A DNA stretch of 64,000 bases. It comes from Snodgrassella alvi (lineage in GTDB: Bacteria > Pseudomonadota > Gammaproteobacteria > Burkholderiales > Neisseriaceae). The stretch covers positions 102,068 through 166,067 of the forward strand of contig NZ_MEIR01000082.1 in assembly GCF_002777825.1 (NCBI RefSeq). The letters run 5' to 3'. Below, in pieces: positions 46,813-56,532 of the stretch. The notes beneath the pieces were generated by a model. The model was not told the origin of the DNA, searched no databases, and saw only the letters and a program-made list of their open reading frames with translations. Numbering within the stretch: position 1 is the stretch's first letter; every line of letters begins with the position of its first letter. The position numbers and the translations under genes are program-made.

Positions 46813-47961
46813 TTAATATGCACTGTGATCGTTCTTGCGAATCATCTCACTGGTTACCTTACCGCGCATTACCCGATAACACCAGCTGGTATAAAACAAC
46901 ACAATCGGCACAAAAATAATTGCTGCTACCAGCATCACGGTTAAGGTAAATTCACTGGAACTGGCATCCCACACCGTCAGGCTGGAACGCAATTCAGTAC
47001 TGGACGGCATGATAAAAGGAAACATCGCCACACCGGCTGTACCGATTACCCCGGCCAGCCCCAGCGCAGACGACCAAAAAGCTATAAAATTTTTGCCATT
47101 CTTAGCCAGTAACCATGCCAGAATAAAGCCCACATACGCCAGTACAGGAATCAGTAATAACAGCGGATATTGCTGAAAATTATGCATCCATGCACCAGCA
47201 GCAGTCACCACCTGCTTATGCAGTGGATCGGGAGCAGCAGCCGGTAAATAGCTTCCGGCCACAAGGCTATAACCCTTGATGCCTAAATCAATCCAGATAC
47301 CGGCCAACGAAAACGTTATTACTACCACAATCAATGCAATTGTACTGGCTCGCAGCGCACGTTCTCTCACCACATCCTCAGTACGCAAAGCCAGATAGAT
47401 TGCACCATGGAAAATAATCATAGCCGCAGATACCACACCACACAACAGACTGAACGGGTTAAGTAGCGCCCAGAATGTGCCGGTATAGAAAGAACGCAAA
47501 TCATCATCAAAATGAAACGGCACCCCCAGCAGCAAATTGCCAAAAGCCACACCAAAAATCAACGGTGGCACAAAACTGCCGACAAACAATAACCAGTCCC
47601 AAGTCGAACGCCACAGAGAGTTATTGATTTTACTGCGATAATCAAAACCTACCGGACGAAAGAACAAGGCCCACAACACAGCCATCATTGCCCAGTAGAA
47701 ACCGGAAAAAGCAGTTGCATAGGCATAAGGCCAAGCTGCAAAAATAGCCCCACCACCGGTAATAAACCATACCTGATTCCCATCCCAGTGTGGTCCTACC
47801 GTATTAATAATCACACGACGCTCATTATCGTTTTTGCCTACAAACGGAAGCAGAGCACCTACACCCATATCCTGTCCGTCCATAATAGCAAAACCAATCA
47901 GCAAAACACCCAGCAACAACCACCAAATGAATTTCAATACCGGATAATCTAAGAATTCCAT
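46813..47961 (-). CDS. cydB: cytochrome bd ubiquinol oxidase subunit II
   Basis: A 382-residue membrane protein with about nine helices. MEFLDYPVLKFIWWLLLGVL then GQDMGVGALLPFVGKND is the CydB start, with TVGPHWDGNQVWFITGGGAI following. It forms the heterodimer with CydA. Nine bp separate it from cydA. Confidence 0.97.
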   Translation of the reverse strand: MEFLDYPVLKFIWWLLLGVLLIGFAIMDGQDMGVGALLPFVGKNDNERRVIINTVGPHWDGNQVWFITGGGAIFAAWPYAYATAFSGFYWAMMAVLWALFFRPVGFDYRSKINNSLWRSTWDWLLFVGSFVPPLIFGVAFGNLLLGVPFHFDDDLRSFYTGTFWALLNPFSLLCGVVSAAMIIFHGAIYLALRTEDVVRERALRASTIALIVVVITFSLAGIWIDLGIKGYSLVAGSYLPAAAPDPLHKQVVTAAGAWMHNFQQYPLLLLIPVLAYVGFILAWLLAKNGKNFIAFWSSALGLAGVIGTAGVAMFPFIMPSSTELRSSLTVWDASSSEFTLTVMLVAAIIFVPIVLFYTSWCYRVMRGKVTSEMIRKNDHSAY

Positions 47962-47970
47962 GGTCTACTC

Positions 47971-49515
47971 CTAATGCTGTGCTTCATTGGCATAACGTCC
48001 TGTGCCCAGCGAACCTGGTCCCTGACGCGAGAATCGTACCATCAGATACACTTCCACAATCAGCAATATCGTGTATAACGTCACAAACCCAAAAATCGAT
48101 CCCCAGATATTGGCTGCGGTTAACGAAGAAACAGAAAGATTGGTTGGCAGTACCCCATATACCGTCCATGGCTGGCGGCCATATTCCGCCACAAACCATC
48201 CGGCTTCACAGGCTAGCCATGGCAATGGCAAACTCCAGAAAGTCCACTTGAGCAGCCAGCGTTTTTCAGCAAAATTATTTTTAACCGAAGCATAAAAGGT
48301 CACAGCCATCAACAACAGCATCAGAAAACCACACAGTACCATGATGCGGAAACTCCAGAACATCGGCGTCACACGCGGAATAGTTTCTCGTGCTGCATGT
48401 GCAATATCCGTTTCCGTAGCCTGACGCACATCTGGCACATAAGATTTCAGCAACAGACCAAAACCCAAATCATTACCATATTCTTTCAAAGTGGCCTGTG
48501 CCTGTTCATCAGTACGGTTTTTCCGCAATGCTTCCAACGCAATTACCGCTTCACGACCATTGTGGATACGCTCAATATTTTCAGCAATAATTTCTTTAAT
48601 CCCTGGAATCTGCTTATCCAGCGACCGAGTACCAATTAATCCCATTGCCCACGGAATTTTTACCGCAAAATCATTTTTCATTGCCTGCTCATTTGGTATA
48701 GCAATCAGATTAAATGAAGCCGGAGCCGGTTCAGTTTCCCACATTGCTTCTAGCGTAGCCATTTTGGTTTGTTGCGATTTACCAACTGTATAGCCAGACT
48801 CATCACCGAGCACAATCACCGACAGAATCGAAGCCACACCAAAAGCAACAGCAATACGGAAACTTTTCTTGGCAAATTCCACATCCTGACGTTTTAACAG
48901 ATACCAGGCAGAAATAGACATCACAAAAATCGCACCGGTTACATAACCTGCAGAAACCGTATGTACAAATTTGTTCTGCGCTACTTCATTGAGAAAAATA
49001 TCCGCAAAACTAGTCATTTCCATACGCATGGATTCAAAATTGAAATGTGCACCTACCGGTTCTTGCATCCAGCCATTAGCCACCAGAATCCACAATGCAG
49101 ACAGATTAGTGCCCAAAGCCATCAGTACGGTAACCATAAGATGGCCAGGACGACTTAGTCTTTCCCAACCAAAAAAGAACAAACCCACAAAGGAGGATTC
49201 CAGAAAAAAAGCCATCAGCCCTTCAATTGCCAATGGCGCACCAAATATATCACCCACATAATGAGAGTAATACGACCAGTTGGTACCAAACTGAAATTCC
49301 ATCGTAATCCCAGTTGTTACCCCCAGAGCAAAATTGATACCAAATAACTTGCCCCAAAAGCGCGTCATATCCTTGTAAATCTGCTTGCCAGTTAACACAT
49401 AAACCGATTCCATAATTACCAGAATCCAAGTTAGCCCCAGTGTCAGCGGCACAAACAAAAAATGATAAAGCGCAACCAGCGCAAACTGCAGTCTTGACAG
49501 TTCTACCAAATCCAT
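47971..49515 (-). CDS. cydA: cytochrome bd ubiquinol oxidase subunit I
   Basis: A 514-residue haem-bearing subunit. LSRLQFALVALYHFLFVPLT carries the b595 His, and GWMQEPVGAHFN the conserved region near b558. The quinol Q-loop (about 255-385) is of the long E. coli type, including LGFGLLLKSYVPDVRQA. With CydB it reduces oxygen at high affinity from quinol. Expression is probably raised at low oxygen via the FNR box upstream. Confidence 0.97.
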   Translation of the reverse strand: MDLVELSRLQFALVALYHFLFVPLTLGLTWILVIMESVYVLTGKQIYKDMTRFWGKLFGINFALGVTTGITMEFQFGTNWSYYSHYVGDIFGAPLAIEGLMAFFLESSFVGLFFFGWERLSRPGHLMVTVLMALGTNLSALWILVANGWMQEPVGAHFNFESMRMEMTSFADIFLNEVAQNKFVHTVSAGYVTGAIFVMSISAWYLLKRQDVEFAKKSFRIAVAFGVASILSVIVLGDESGYTVGKSQQTKMATLEAMWETEPAPASFNLIAIPNEQAMKNDFAVKIPWAMGLIGTRSLDKQIPGIKEIIAENIERIHNGREAVIALEALRKNRTDEQAQATLKEYGNDLGFGLLLKSYVPDVRQATETDIAHAARETIPRVTPMFWSFRIMVLCGFLMLLLMAVTFYASVKNNFAEKRWLLKWTFWSLPLPWLACEAGWFVAEYGRQPWTVYGVLPTNLSVSSLTAANIWGSIFGFVTLYTILLIVEVYLMVRFSRQGPGSLGTGRYANEAQH

Positions 49516-49852
49516 AGCTTTGTTCCCTGTTCTATATTAAAAACTTTTATTCAGTTATTACACTTACAGTGGCAATTACCAAACCATCCTAGTTTAATAT
49601 AACAAAATGCTCTATCTAAATCGGGAAGATTAAACTTGGAATAAAAATTTCCTGATACAAATCCATATTCAAGCTTACAGCAAAAAAGCAAAAATTAAAA
49701 TAAACACAACACCTATTACATATAGACAACTAATTTTTTACATTAACACTACAAATACCACATACATATAATCATAAATTATAAAACAACGGATTTCTTA
49801 ATATTTATCCATACATAATTAACTTGATTTAAATCAAACTACACTCTATTTT
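49516..49852. other. cydA upstream region
   Basis: Very AT-rich promoter region and long leader of cydA. It holds the FNR box at 49824-49837 and a matching -10 element near 49798-49803 (TATTAA on the minus strand). Confidence 0.55.
49824..49837 (-). promoter_or_regulatory. FNR box upstream of cydA
   Basis: TTGATTTAAATCAA is a perfect TTGAT-N4-ATCAA site. A minus-strand -10-like TATTAA lies about 30 bases further, which places the site at about -41.5 of a start near 49789, the class II activator position. This predicts oxygen-controlled cydAB expression with a leader of about 270 nt. Confidence 0.72.
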
Positions 49853-49882
49853 TCAAAAAAAAACAGCCACAATGTGGCTGTC
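49852..49882 (-). terminator. terminator after cydC
   Basis: Stem ACAGCCACA / TGTGGCTGT with a one-base loop, followed on the minus strand by nine T. It separates cydDC from the cydA promoter. Confidence 0.92.
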
Positions 49883-49922
49883 AGAAAAAATAAATAAGCT
49901 AAACAGTTTATCAGGGTTAACT

Positions 49923-51575
49923 TCAACCCACATCCAACACCTGCGCATCCGGCCATGGATTCACCTGATGGCTGGCCACAATCAGAATTCCATGCTGCTG
50001 ATGTCGCTTCAGCATTGCAGCCAGCGCCGTTTGAGTCTCTTCATCAATACCGGCAAAAGGTTCATCCAGAATCATCAGCGCATAAGGCTGCAACAGCAGA
50101 CGCGCCAGTGCAATCCGCCGCGCTTGCCCGCCAGATACAGCCGCACCATATTCACCCAATGGCGTATCCAGCATTTCAGGCTGATTTTCAGCCCATGCTG
50201 CCAGCCCAACACTGGCTAATACCGCCCATAACTCATCCTCAGTGGCCTCCGCCTTACCCAAACGCAGATTTTCGGCCAGAGTCAAATCAAATATATCAAG
50301 CTGCTGCGCCAGATAGGCTACCTGTCCCTGCCATTGCCAAGCCGAAAATGGCTGCCGATTACAGTACAGCTCACCACTTTCAGGTTGCAGCTCATCTGCC
50401 AAAACCGCCAATAGCGTTGATTTTCCTGCTCCCGATGCTCCTTGTAACAGCAGAATATCGCCATTAGTTATCTCGAAACTGATATTTTCGGCACCATTCA
50501 ACGCATCCGGCCAGCGCGCGCATATTCCTCGCGCCTGCAAATGTAATGCTACCGGCAAGGCTGGTTTAGCAAGCTCCTGCAATGCCTGAGCTGGCACAAG
50601 AGCATTCAGACGCGCACAGGCTGCCCGACACAAGCCATATGTCATCATATTCATACCCAATAGCAGCACCAGTTCCGCAAACCCAAACACAGCCAGCAAC
50701 AAAGCCAATAATATCGCTACTGATAAACCGCCATAACCTAACTGTAAGCTTCCCTGCCACAATAAAATTGCCGCCGCTACAGCCAGACATACTTGTTGTA
50801 ACAGCACTACCTTACCTGCCAGCCGCTGCTGGCGTAACTGGCCACTGACATAAATCCCATCTTCAGCAAAAAAAGCAGTAGCAAAACGCGGCCATTGCTG
50901 CCACTGCAACAGAGCGGTTAACACTTCCAGTGGTTGCAGCAAAGCTGCGCGTCGCTGCTCAGCCTGTGCAGCCTGCTGCCTGCCCCAGTTTTGTCCGCAC
51001 CAAGCTGCCACAGCGGGAATAACAACTGTTGCCAGTAATAAAGGAATACTCAGATACAATGCCAGCAACCCATTGGCCACAATCGCGGTTAGGCCAAGAA
51101 TGCACAGCAGCATAATTAGTGCCCATAGCCATGGCAGTACCACATTCAGCGGCCAGTTATTAAGAAGTTCAATATCACTGAGCAAACGATGCATCTGGCG
51201 CACAGATGCAGATTGCTGCTTACCTGCTGCCAAACGGGCAAACAGGCTACTGCGTAAATCAGCCAGCAAACCCAGTACCGCATCATGCGCTTCTAAACGC
51301 TCACCATAGCGGCCGGCAGTGCGCACAATAGCCAGCAAACGAATAATCCCTGCTGGCGTAAAATAATTAAATGTATAGGCTGTTGCCAAACTCAGCAGTC
51401 CAGCCAGCCCGGCAGCAGTAATAAACCAGCCAGATAAAGCCAACAAAGCAATACTGGCAATAGCCGTTGTCTGCCCTAACAGCCACGCCAGTGCCCAGAC
51501 ACCCTTGCGGCTCAGTAAAAGATTCGATAATTTTAACTGCTGACCCGCCCATAACAAATGATAACGCTTCATCAT
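49923..51575 (-). CDS. cydC: thiol reductant ABC exporter subunit CydC
   Basis: A 550-residue ABC half-exporter: six-helix membrane domain (about 1-310) and C-terminal ATPase with Walker A QGASGAGKST, signature VSGGQARRIAL and Walker B LMILDEPFAGID. CydDC exports cysteine/glutathione and is needed to assemble cytochrome bd. The start at 51575, with AGGAG 5 bases upstream, overlaps the cydD stop by 4 bp. Confidence 0.93.
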   Translation of the reverse strand: MMKRYHLLWAGQQLKLSNLLLSRKGVWALAWLLGQTTAIASIALLALSGWFITAAGLAGLLSLATAYTFNYFTPAGIIRLLAIVRTAGRYGERLEAHDAVLGLLADLRSSLFARLAAGKQQSASVRQMHRLLSDIELLNNWPLNVVLPWLWALIMLLCILGLTAIVANGLLALYLSIPLLLATVVIPAVAAWCGQNWGRQQAAQAEQRRAALLQPLEVLTALLQWQQWPRFATAFFAEDGIYVSGQLRQQRLAGKVVLLQQVCLAVAAAILLWQGSLQLGYGGLSVAILLALLLAVFGFAELVLLLGMNMMTYGLCRAACARLNALVPAQALQELAKPALPVALHLQARGICARWPDALNGAENISFEITNGDILLLQGASGAGKSTLLAVLADELQPESGELYCNRQPFSAWQWQGQVAYLAQQLDIFDLTLAENLRLGKAEATEDELWAVLASVGLAAWAENQPEMLDTPLGEYGAAVSGGQARRIALARLLLQPYALMILDEPFAGIDEETQTALAAMLKRHQQHGILIVASHQVNPWPDAQVLDVG

Positions 51576-53272
51576 AACTGCTCCTGCTGGCCAGACAACA
51601 TAATCTCCCGATCTACCCACGCCGCGTAGCTGACATCATGACTAACCAGCAGCACCGTCTTGCCGATACTCAAGCGCGCCAGCAACTGCATAATATCCGC
51701 CGCAGTCTGCGCATCCAGATGAGCTGTTGGTTCGTCCAGCAGCCACAGTGGCGCATTGCGCAACAACATTTGCGCCAGTGCCAACCGCTGTAATTGCCCG
51801 CCAGACAAGCCCCGGCCGCGCTCCCCTAGTAACGTAGCCATTTGTTTGGGTAAACACTGTACCAGCTCCCACAGCCCTACCTGCTGCAACACCTGCTGCA
51901 ACTGTTTATCGGTAGCATCGGCACAAGCCAGACGCAGATTTTCTGCAATTGATAATGGCAGAATCGGCGGAGTCTGCGCTAGATATGCCACCGATTGCCG
52001 CAATAGCGGCAGATTCAGTTCAGCATAATTATACTGATTGATCCATAAAACACCCGAGTAAGGCGCAAACCCCAGCAAAGCCTGCAATAAACTGGATTTA
52101 CCACTACCACTTGCTCCGCTGAGCAAAACACGTTCGCCAGCTTGCACACTGAAACTAAATTGCGGCAAACGGATACGCTTATCCCGTCCATACACCACCA
52201 GACTTTCTGCTTGCAAGCACGGGGGAGCCTGTAACACAAAATCCACCTTAGCAGAAACAGCGGCCACATTATTTGCTACCTCACACAACGGAATTAATGC
52301 TTCTGCCGCTGCCTCGGCCTTGGCCTTATCATGATAATCTGCCCCAAGCTGGCGCAGCGGCGCATAAAATTCCGGTGCAAGCAATAGAATAAACAGTGCG
52401 CCCTGATAAGGCACCGGGATCTGACCATTAGCCCACGGCAACACTCCCAGCAATCCTAGCCCCAGATAAACCGCCACCAGCGCAATCGCCAGAGCTGCAA
52501 ACAGTTCCAATACCGCAGTAGACAGAAAAGCCAGACGTAATACCGCCATGGTGCGCACCCGATAAGACTCGGCAGCCGAATCAATGGCCTGCTGAGCCTG
52601 TCGCTGTGCCCCTAAACGGCGTAATGTCGGCAAACCACGTAACAAATCCAGAAAACGCCCGCTTAAAGCCGCCAGAGCAGACAACTGCGCCCGGTTTTTA
52701 CGTGCCGCCGCCTGCCCCAGCAAAATCATAAAAACCGGCACCAGCGGCGCAGTCAGCAGCAGCAGAGCAGCAGCAAACGGACTATAAAAACATGTTACCA
52801 CTGCAATCAGTAACGGCATCAATGCCGCCAGCCGCTGTTGCAGTACATAACGGCTGAAATAGCCATCCAGAGCATCTACCTGTTCCAGCACCAACGTTGA
52901 CAGTGCACCATCACTACCATACTGGCTGCGTTCTGGCCCCAGAAAAGCCAGTGCTTTTAATAACTGGCTGCGCAACTGCAACCGTATTGCTACACTAGCG
53001 CGCAACAACAGCCGCTCCCGGACATAATTCAACAACGGCCGCAACAACCAACAAACAAGCAGATAGGGTAAAAACTGCCATAATGCCACAACCACCTGCT
53101 CACCATTGAGCCACAAAGCAAACAGATTGGCCAAAAGCGCACTTTGCACAATAATCAGTATTGCCACAGTAATCATCAGTACCCATGCCAGCCGGAACGA
53201 ACGACGTTGCTGCTTTTGCCACAAACGCAGATAAAACCGTGGCGTGGGTGGGTATAAATTCTGTCTAGCCAA
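51572..53272 (-). CDS. cydD: thiol reductant ABC exporter subunit CydD
   Basis: A 566-residue ABC half-exporter with an N-terminal membrane domain (from RFYLRLWQKQQRRSFRLAWV) and ATPase with Walker A SGASGSGKSS, signature LSGGQLQRLAL and Walker B LWLLDEPTAHLD. No ATG is available; the TTG at 53272 is chosen because AAAGGGGA lies 8 bases upstream. A longer TTG start at 53302 is possible. Partner of CydC, translationally coupled. Confidence 0.92.
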   Translation of the reverse strand: MARQNLYPPTPRFYLRLWQKQQRRSFRLAWVLMITVAILIIVQSALLANLFALWLNGEQVVVALWQFLPYLLVCWLLRPLLNYVRERLLLRASVAIRLQLRSQLLKALAFLGPERSQYGSDGALSTLVLEQVDALDGYFSRYVLQQRLAALMPLLIAVVTCFYSPFAAALLLLTAPLVPVFMILLGQAAARKNRAQLSALAALSGRFLDLLRGLPTLRRLGAQRQAQQAIDSAAESYRVRTMAVLRLAFLSTAVLELFAALAIALVAVYLGLGLLGVLPWANGQIPVPYQGALFILLLAPEFYAPLRQLGADYHDKAKAEAAAEALIPLCEVANNVAAVSAKVDFVLQAPPCLQAESLVVYGRDKRIRLPQFSFSVQAGERVLLSGASGSGKSSLLQALLGFAPYSGVLWINQYNYAELNLPLLRQSVAYLAQTPPILPLSIAENLRLACADATDKQLQQVLQQVGLWELVQCLPKQMATLLGERGRGLSGGQLQRLALAQMLLRNAPLWLLDEPTAHLDAQTAADIMQLLARLSIGKTVLLVSHDVSYAAWVDREIMLSGQQEQL

Positions 53273-53318
53273 CCTGCTTTCCCCTTTACACAAAACCGTC
53301 AAAACATTTTGTCCAAAA

Positions 53319-54230
53319 CTATACTGTCACAATCGCCTGCCGCGAAACCCGCCCAAGCTGCCAGTGCTGCACTGCCCAGCCAAGCAAATCAGCCATACTA
53401 TCCACTTGCGGAGCCTGCGGCAGCCCAAGATAAACCAGAACCTGCCGCAATAAGGCCTCGCGTTTGCGCAGATCCAATGCTGGCGCCTGCGTCTGTTTCG
53501 ACCATTTCTGTCCCAGCGTATTGGTTAACAGTGGCAAATGGGCATAGTTGAGCTGAGGCAAACCCAGTAACTGCTGTAAATAAATCTGGCGCGGTGTAGA
53601 AACCAGCAAATCCTGCCCGCGCACCACATGATTAACACCTTGCGCAGCATCATCCACCACCACAGCCAACTGATAAGCCCAAAAACCATCAGCCCGCAAC
53701 AACACAAAATCACCCACATCACCGGCCAGATACTGCTGCTGCCAGCCCTGTATCGCGTCCTGAAAACAGATTAACTCTGCCCCAACCCGCAAGCGCCAAG
53801 CCGGTGTCTTATTAGTACACAAATGTGTATCTGCACCCAGTGAGGCACAACGTCCACTGTAAATAACACCATCCACGCCCATACCCTGCGCTTCGGCCTG
53901 CACTGTTTTACGGCTGCAATAACACGGATAGACCAGCTCATGTGCGCGCAACTGTGCCAGAGCCGCCGCATACAAATGATGACGTTTACTCTGATACACC
54001 ACCTCACCATCCCAGTGCAGTGCAAAAGCTTCCAGCGTGGACAGAATGGCGGTAGATGCACCAGGCATTTCCCGTGGCGGATCCAAATCTTCCATACGCA
54101 CCAGCCAGCGGCCATGCCGGCTGCGCGCATCCAGATACGAAGCTACCGCTGTTAACAGCGAACCAATATGCAATAAACCCGTAGGACTGGGAGCAAAACG
54201 CCCTACATACAACTCAGCCACAGACAACAT
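53319..54230 (-). CDS. gluQ: glutamyl-Q tRNA(Asp) synthetase
   Basis: A 303-residue paralogue of the glutamyl-tRNA synthetase catalytic domain that attaches glutamate to queuosine in tRNA-Asp. [16 protein letters not shown] carries the HIGH motif, CYCSRKTV with a later YSGRC the zinc site, and KWSKQ stands for KMSKS. The anticodon-binding domain is absent, as expected. It precedes cydD on the same strand. A tRNA-Asp gene lies 4.4 kb away. Confidence 0.94.
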   Translation of the reverse strand: MLSVAELYVGRFAPSPTGLLHIGSLLTAVASYLDARSRHGRWLVRMEDLDPPREMPGASTAILSTLEAFALHWDGEVVYQSKRHHLYAAALAQLRAHELVYPCYCSRKTVQAEAQGMGVDGVIYSGRCASLGADTHLCTNKTPAWRLRVGAELICFQDAIQGWQQQYLAGDVGDFVLLRADGFWAYQLAVVVDDAAQGVNHVVRGQDLLVSTPRQIYLQQLLGLPQLNYAHLPLLTNTLGQKWSKQTQAPALDLRKREALLRQVLVYLGLPQAPQVDSMADLLGWAVQHWQLGRVSRQAIVTV

Positions 54231-54454
54231 CCATCCTTATACAGCCAGCACAGCAAATAACTTAACACTACCCCCGCAAAAGTACAAATTGACCTGTGCC
54301 ATCAGCGACCACCTTAACAATAAAAATTACTTATCAAAAATTTACCTCAAATCAGCATCTATCATATTCACCTTTGCCATTTAACCAGCACCAGACTAAA
54401 AAAAAAGAACCATAAAAAGGTATAATCAAACCTATCTGAACACATTGGCACACC

Positions 54455-55138
54455 ATGATTAGTACCGAATCGCGCCTGCTTATTATCGACACAAGCACCA
54501 ACTACCTGTCATTGGGAATCCATCAAAATGGATATACCCATAGCATTTACGAAGCAGTGGGTGCAAAACAGTCCGAACTGATATTACCGCATATCCAACA
54601 ATTGCTAGACACAGCCAGCCTCACACTGGAGCAGCTAGATGCTGTAGTATACGCACAAGGGCCGGGTGCCTTTACCGGATTACGTATCGGGTTGGGCGTG
54701 GCTACCGGTCTGGCACTGCCGAACAACCTGCCTCTGATTGGCATTCCCTGTCTGGATGCCGTCGCTGCGCTGGCACCAAGCCAACCGTGTGTATTGGCCG
54801 CAACCGATGCACGCATGAACGAACTGTTCTTTGCCTGGTATGACACCCAGAATCATAAACGTTTGAGCGATTATCTGGTTGGTTCTGCCAGCAGTATCCA
54901 ACTTCCGGCCGGTCAGCATACTGCTATCGGCATTGGCAACGCCTACGCTCTGGATATTACCTTACCAGTATCCGGGCAAAATCTCATGCCCAGCGCAAAG
55001 GAATATGCTCAATTAGCCTTATCCGGCCGTTATACTCCTACCGATGCCGCCCATGCCAGTTTACATTACGTACGCAACAAAATTGCGCTAACCGCTGCCG
55101 AGCAGGCAGCCAGACGTGCTGCGGGTCAGACAGCATGA
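54455..55138 (+). CDS. tsaB: tRNA threonylcarbamoyladenosine biosynthesis protein TsaB
   Basis: A 227-residue ASKHA-fold protein that works with TsaD and TsaE in t6A37 tRNA modification. LLIIDTSTNYLSLGI is the N-terminal strand, QGPGAFTGLRIGLGVATGLA the hallmark loop. Overlaps rimI by 4 bp (ATGA). Confidence 0.95.
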   Translation: MISTESRLLIIDTSTNYLSLGIHQNGYTHSIYEAVGAKQSELILPHIQQLLDTASLTLEQLDAVVYAQGPGAFTGLRIGLGVATGLALPNNLPLIGIPCLDAVAALAPSQPCVLAATDARMNELFFAWYDTQNHKRLSDYLVGSASSIQLPAGQHTAIGIGNAYALDITLPVSGQNLMPSAKEYAQLALSGRYTPTDAAHASLHYVRNKIALTAAEQAARRAAGQTA

Positions 55139-55566
55139 ATATCCGCGCCGCCACCCTCACCGACATACCCGCCTTGCAAGCACTGGAACAACAGTGCAAC
55201 CCCTCGCCATGGTCTGCAGCGCAACTCACTAGCAGCATTCAAGCACCACAGCCCGTATGGATAATCGACTTGCCCAAACACGGAGTTGTCGCCATGCTGG
55301 TCTGGCAAAAATTGCCAGACGAGGCAGAAATCCATCTGCTCAATACCCATCCGGCACACAGAAGACAAGGCTATGCACAGCAATTACTTGAACATTTATT
55401 TCAGTGGGCACAGCAGCAACACATCAGCCGTATACTGCTCGAAGTTCGTGCCAGTAATTACGGCGCATTAGAGCTATATGAACACAATGGCTTTGAGCGT
55501 TGCGGCCTGCGCAAAAGCTATTATCAAAATGGCGACGATGCCGTGCTAATGGAAAAATCATGCTAG
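55135..55566 (+). CDS. rimI: ribosomal protein S18 N-alpha-acetyltransferase
   Basis: A 143-residue GNAT acetyltransferase. HPAHRRQGYAQQLLEHLF is the acetyl-CoA loop; EVRASNYGALELYEHNGFER and the YYQNGDDAVLM end are RimI-type. It acetylates the N-terminus of S18. tsaB-rimI is a conserved pair. The next gene starts 7 bp inside its end. Confidence 0.94.
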   Translation: MNIRAATLTDIPALQALEQQCNPSPWSAAQLTSSIQAPQPVWIIDLPKHGVVAMLVWQKLPDEAEIHLLNTHPAHRRQGYAQQLLEHLFQWAQQQHISRILLEVRASNYGALELYEHNGFERCGLRKSYYQNGDDAVLMEKSC

Positions 55567-56429
55567 ACAGCCGCTACCTCTACTTACACGAAGCAATGGG
55601 CTTGGGGCCCATGTGGTTATCACAGGCAGCTCATCTAATCGTTCCAGATTCTGCCGAAAAAAATACCGCAATAGACAACAACACTGCACCCACTCGCCAA
55701 CCTGCACCCGCCAGCACTGGCAAGCAACAATCCATAGCTGCTGTCAAGACCGCGCCAGCACACAAATCTTTCCCGCAGCCAACCAACCGTCACCGCGCTG
55801 CCTTACAACAAATTATCGGCCAGCGCCCTTCTACAGCCCTACCAGAAGTAAAAACAGCAGTAGACACCAGCATCAATACCAGCAGCCACAAATCCATAGC
55901 AGGCGCATTAAATATCAGCTTTGAGGCCATACCTACCGCACTGATAGCCTGCACCCGCTGCAACCTGCATCAGGAACGCTGCACCCCTCTGCCCGGCTAC
56001 GGTGCAGCCAACGCACGCCTGCTGATAGTGAGCTCCAATCCGGCACCATCAGACGACAGCAGCCAGCAACTTTTCAGCGGTGAAGTCGGCAAACTACTCA
56101 ACAACATGCTGGCCGCCATCAATATCAGTGCCGAAGAAGTTTTCTATACCAGTCAGGTAAAGTGTGCACCAAACATCAGCCTGCGCATCACCACCGAACA
56201 TCTTCACGCATGTTTGCCCTACCTGAGTGCACAAATCGAGCACATCCGGCCACAAGCTATCTTACTGCTTGGACAAATATTTAGTCAGCTCGACCAGAAT
56301 ACACTGGCGCAGAATCTGCACAACATCCCATATGTCATATCCCCTCACCCAGCACGATTATTGCGTCAAAGCCATTTAAAAGCTACAGCATGGGCGGCGC
56401 TGAAACAATTGCGTAATTATTTACAATAA
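55560..56429 (+). CDS. uracil-DNA glycosylase superfamily protein, divergent
   Basis: A 289-residue protein. The first 120 residues are Pro/Ala/Thr/Ser-rich and look disordered. The glycosylase domain (about 130-285) opens with IACTRCNLHQERC (two of the family 4 iron-sulfur Cys), has VKCAP for the third, and ends with SPHPARLLRQ. Motif A, normally GEAPG with ED following, is replaced by SSNPAPSDD, so uracil excision may be changed or lost. tsaB-rimI-UDG is a known operon order in proteobacteria. The start at 55560 overlaps rimI by 7 bp. Confidence 0.8.
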   Translation: MLDSRYLYLHEAMGLGPMWLSQAAHLIVPDSAEKNTAIDNNTAPTRQPAPASTGKQQSIAAVKTAPAHKSFPQPTNRHRAALQQIIGQRPSTALPEVKTAVDTSINTSSHKSIAGALNISFEAIPTALIACTRCNLHQERCTPLPGYGAANARLLIVSSNPAPSDDSSQQLFSGEVGKLLNNMLAAINISAEEVFYTSQVKCAPNISLRITTEHLHACLPYLSAQIEHIRPQAILLLGQIFSQLDQNTLAQNLHNIPYVISPHPARLLRQSHLKATAWAALKQLRNYLQ

Positions 56430-56532
56430 TCTGTCTCAAAAAAGCAGTCTTACTAAGGATAAGTACGCACAAGCCAAAATATCTATGTTAAAATATGATA
56501 ATAAAATTTTAAATAAATAAAATCAACATATT

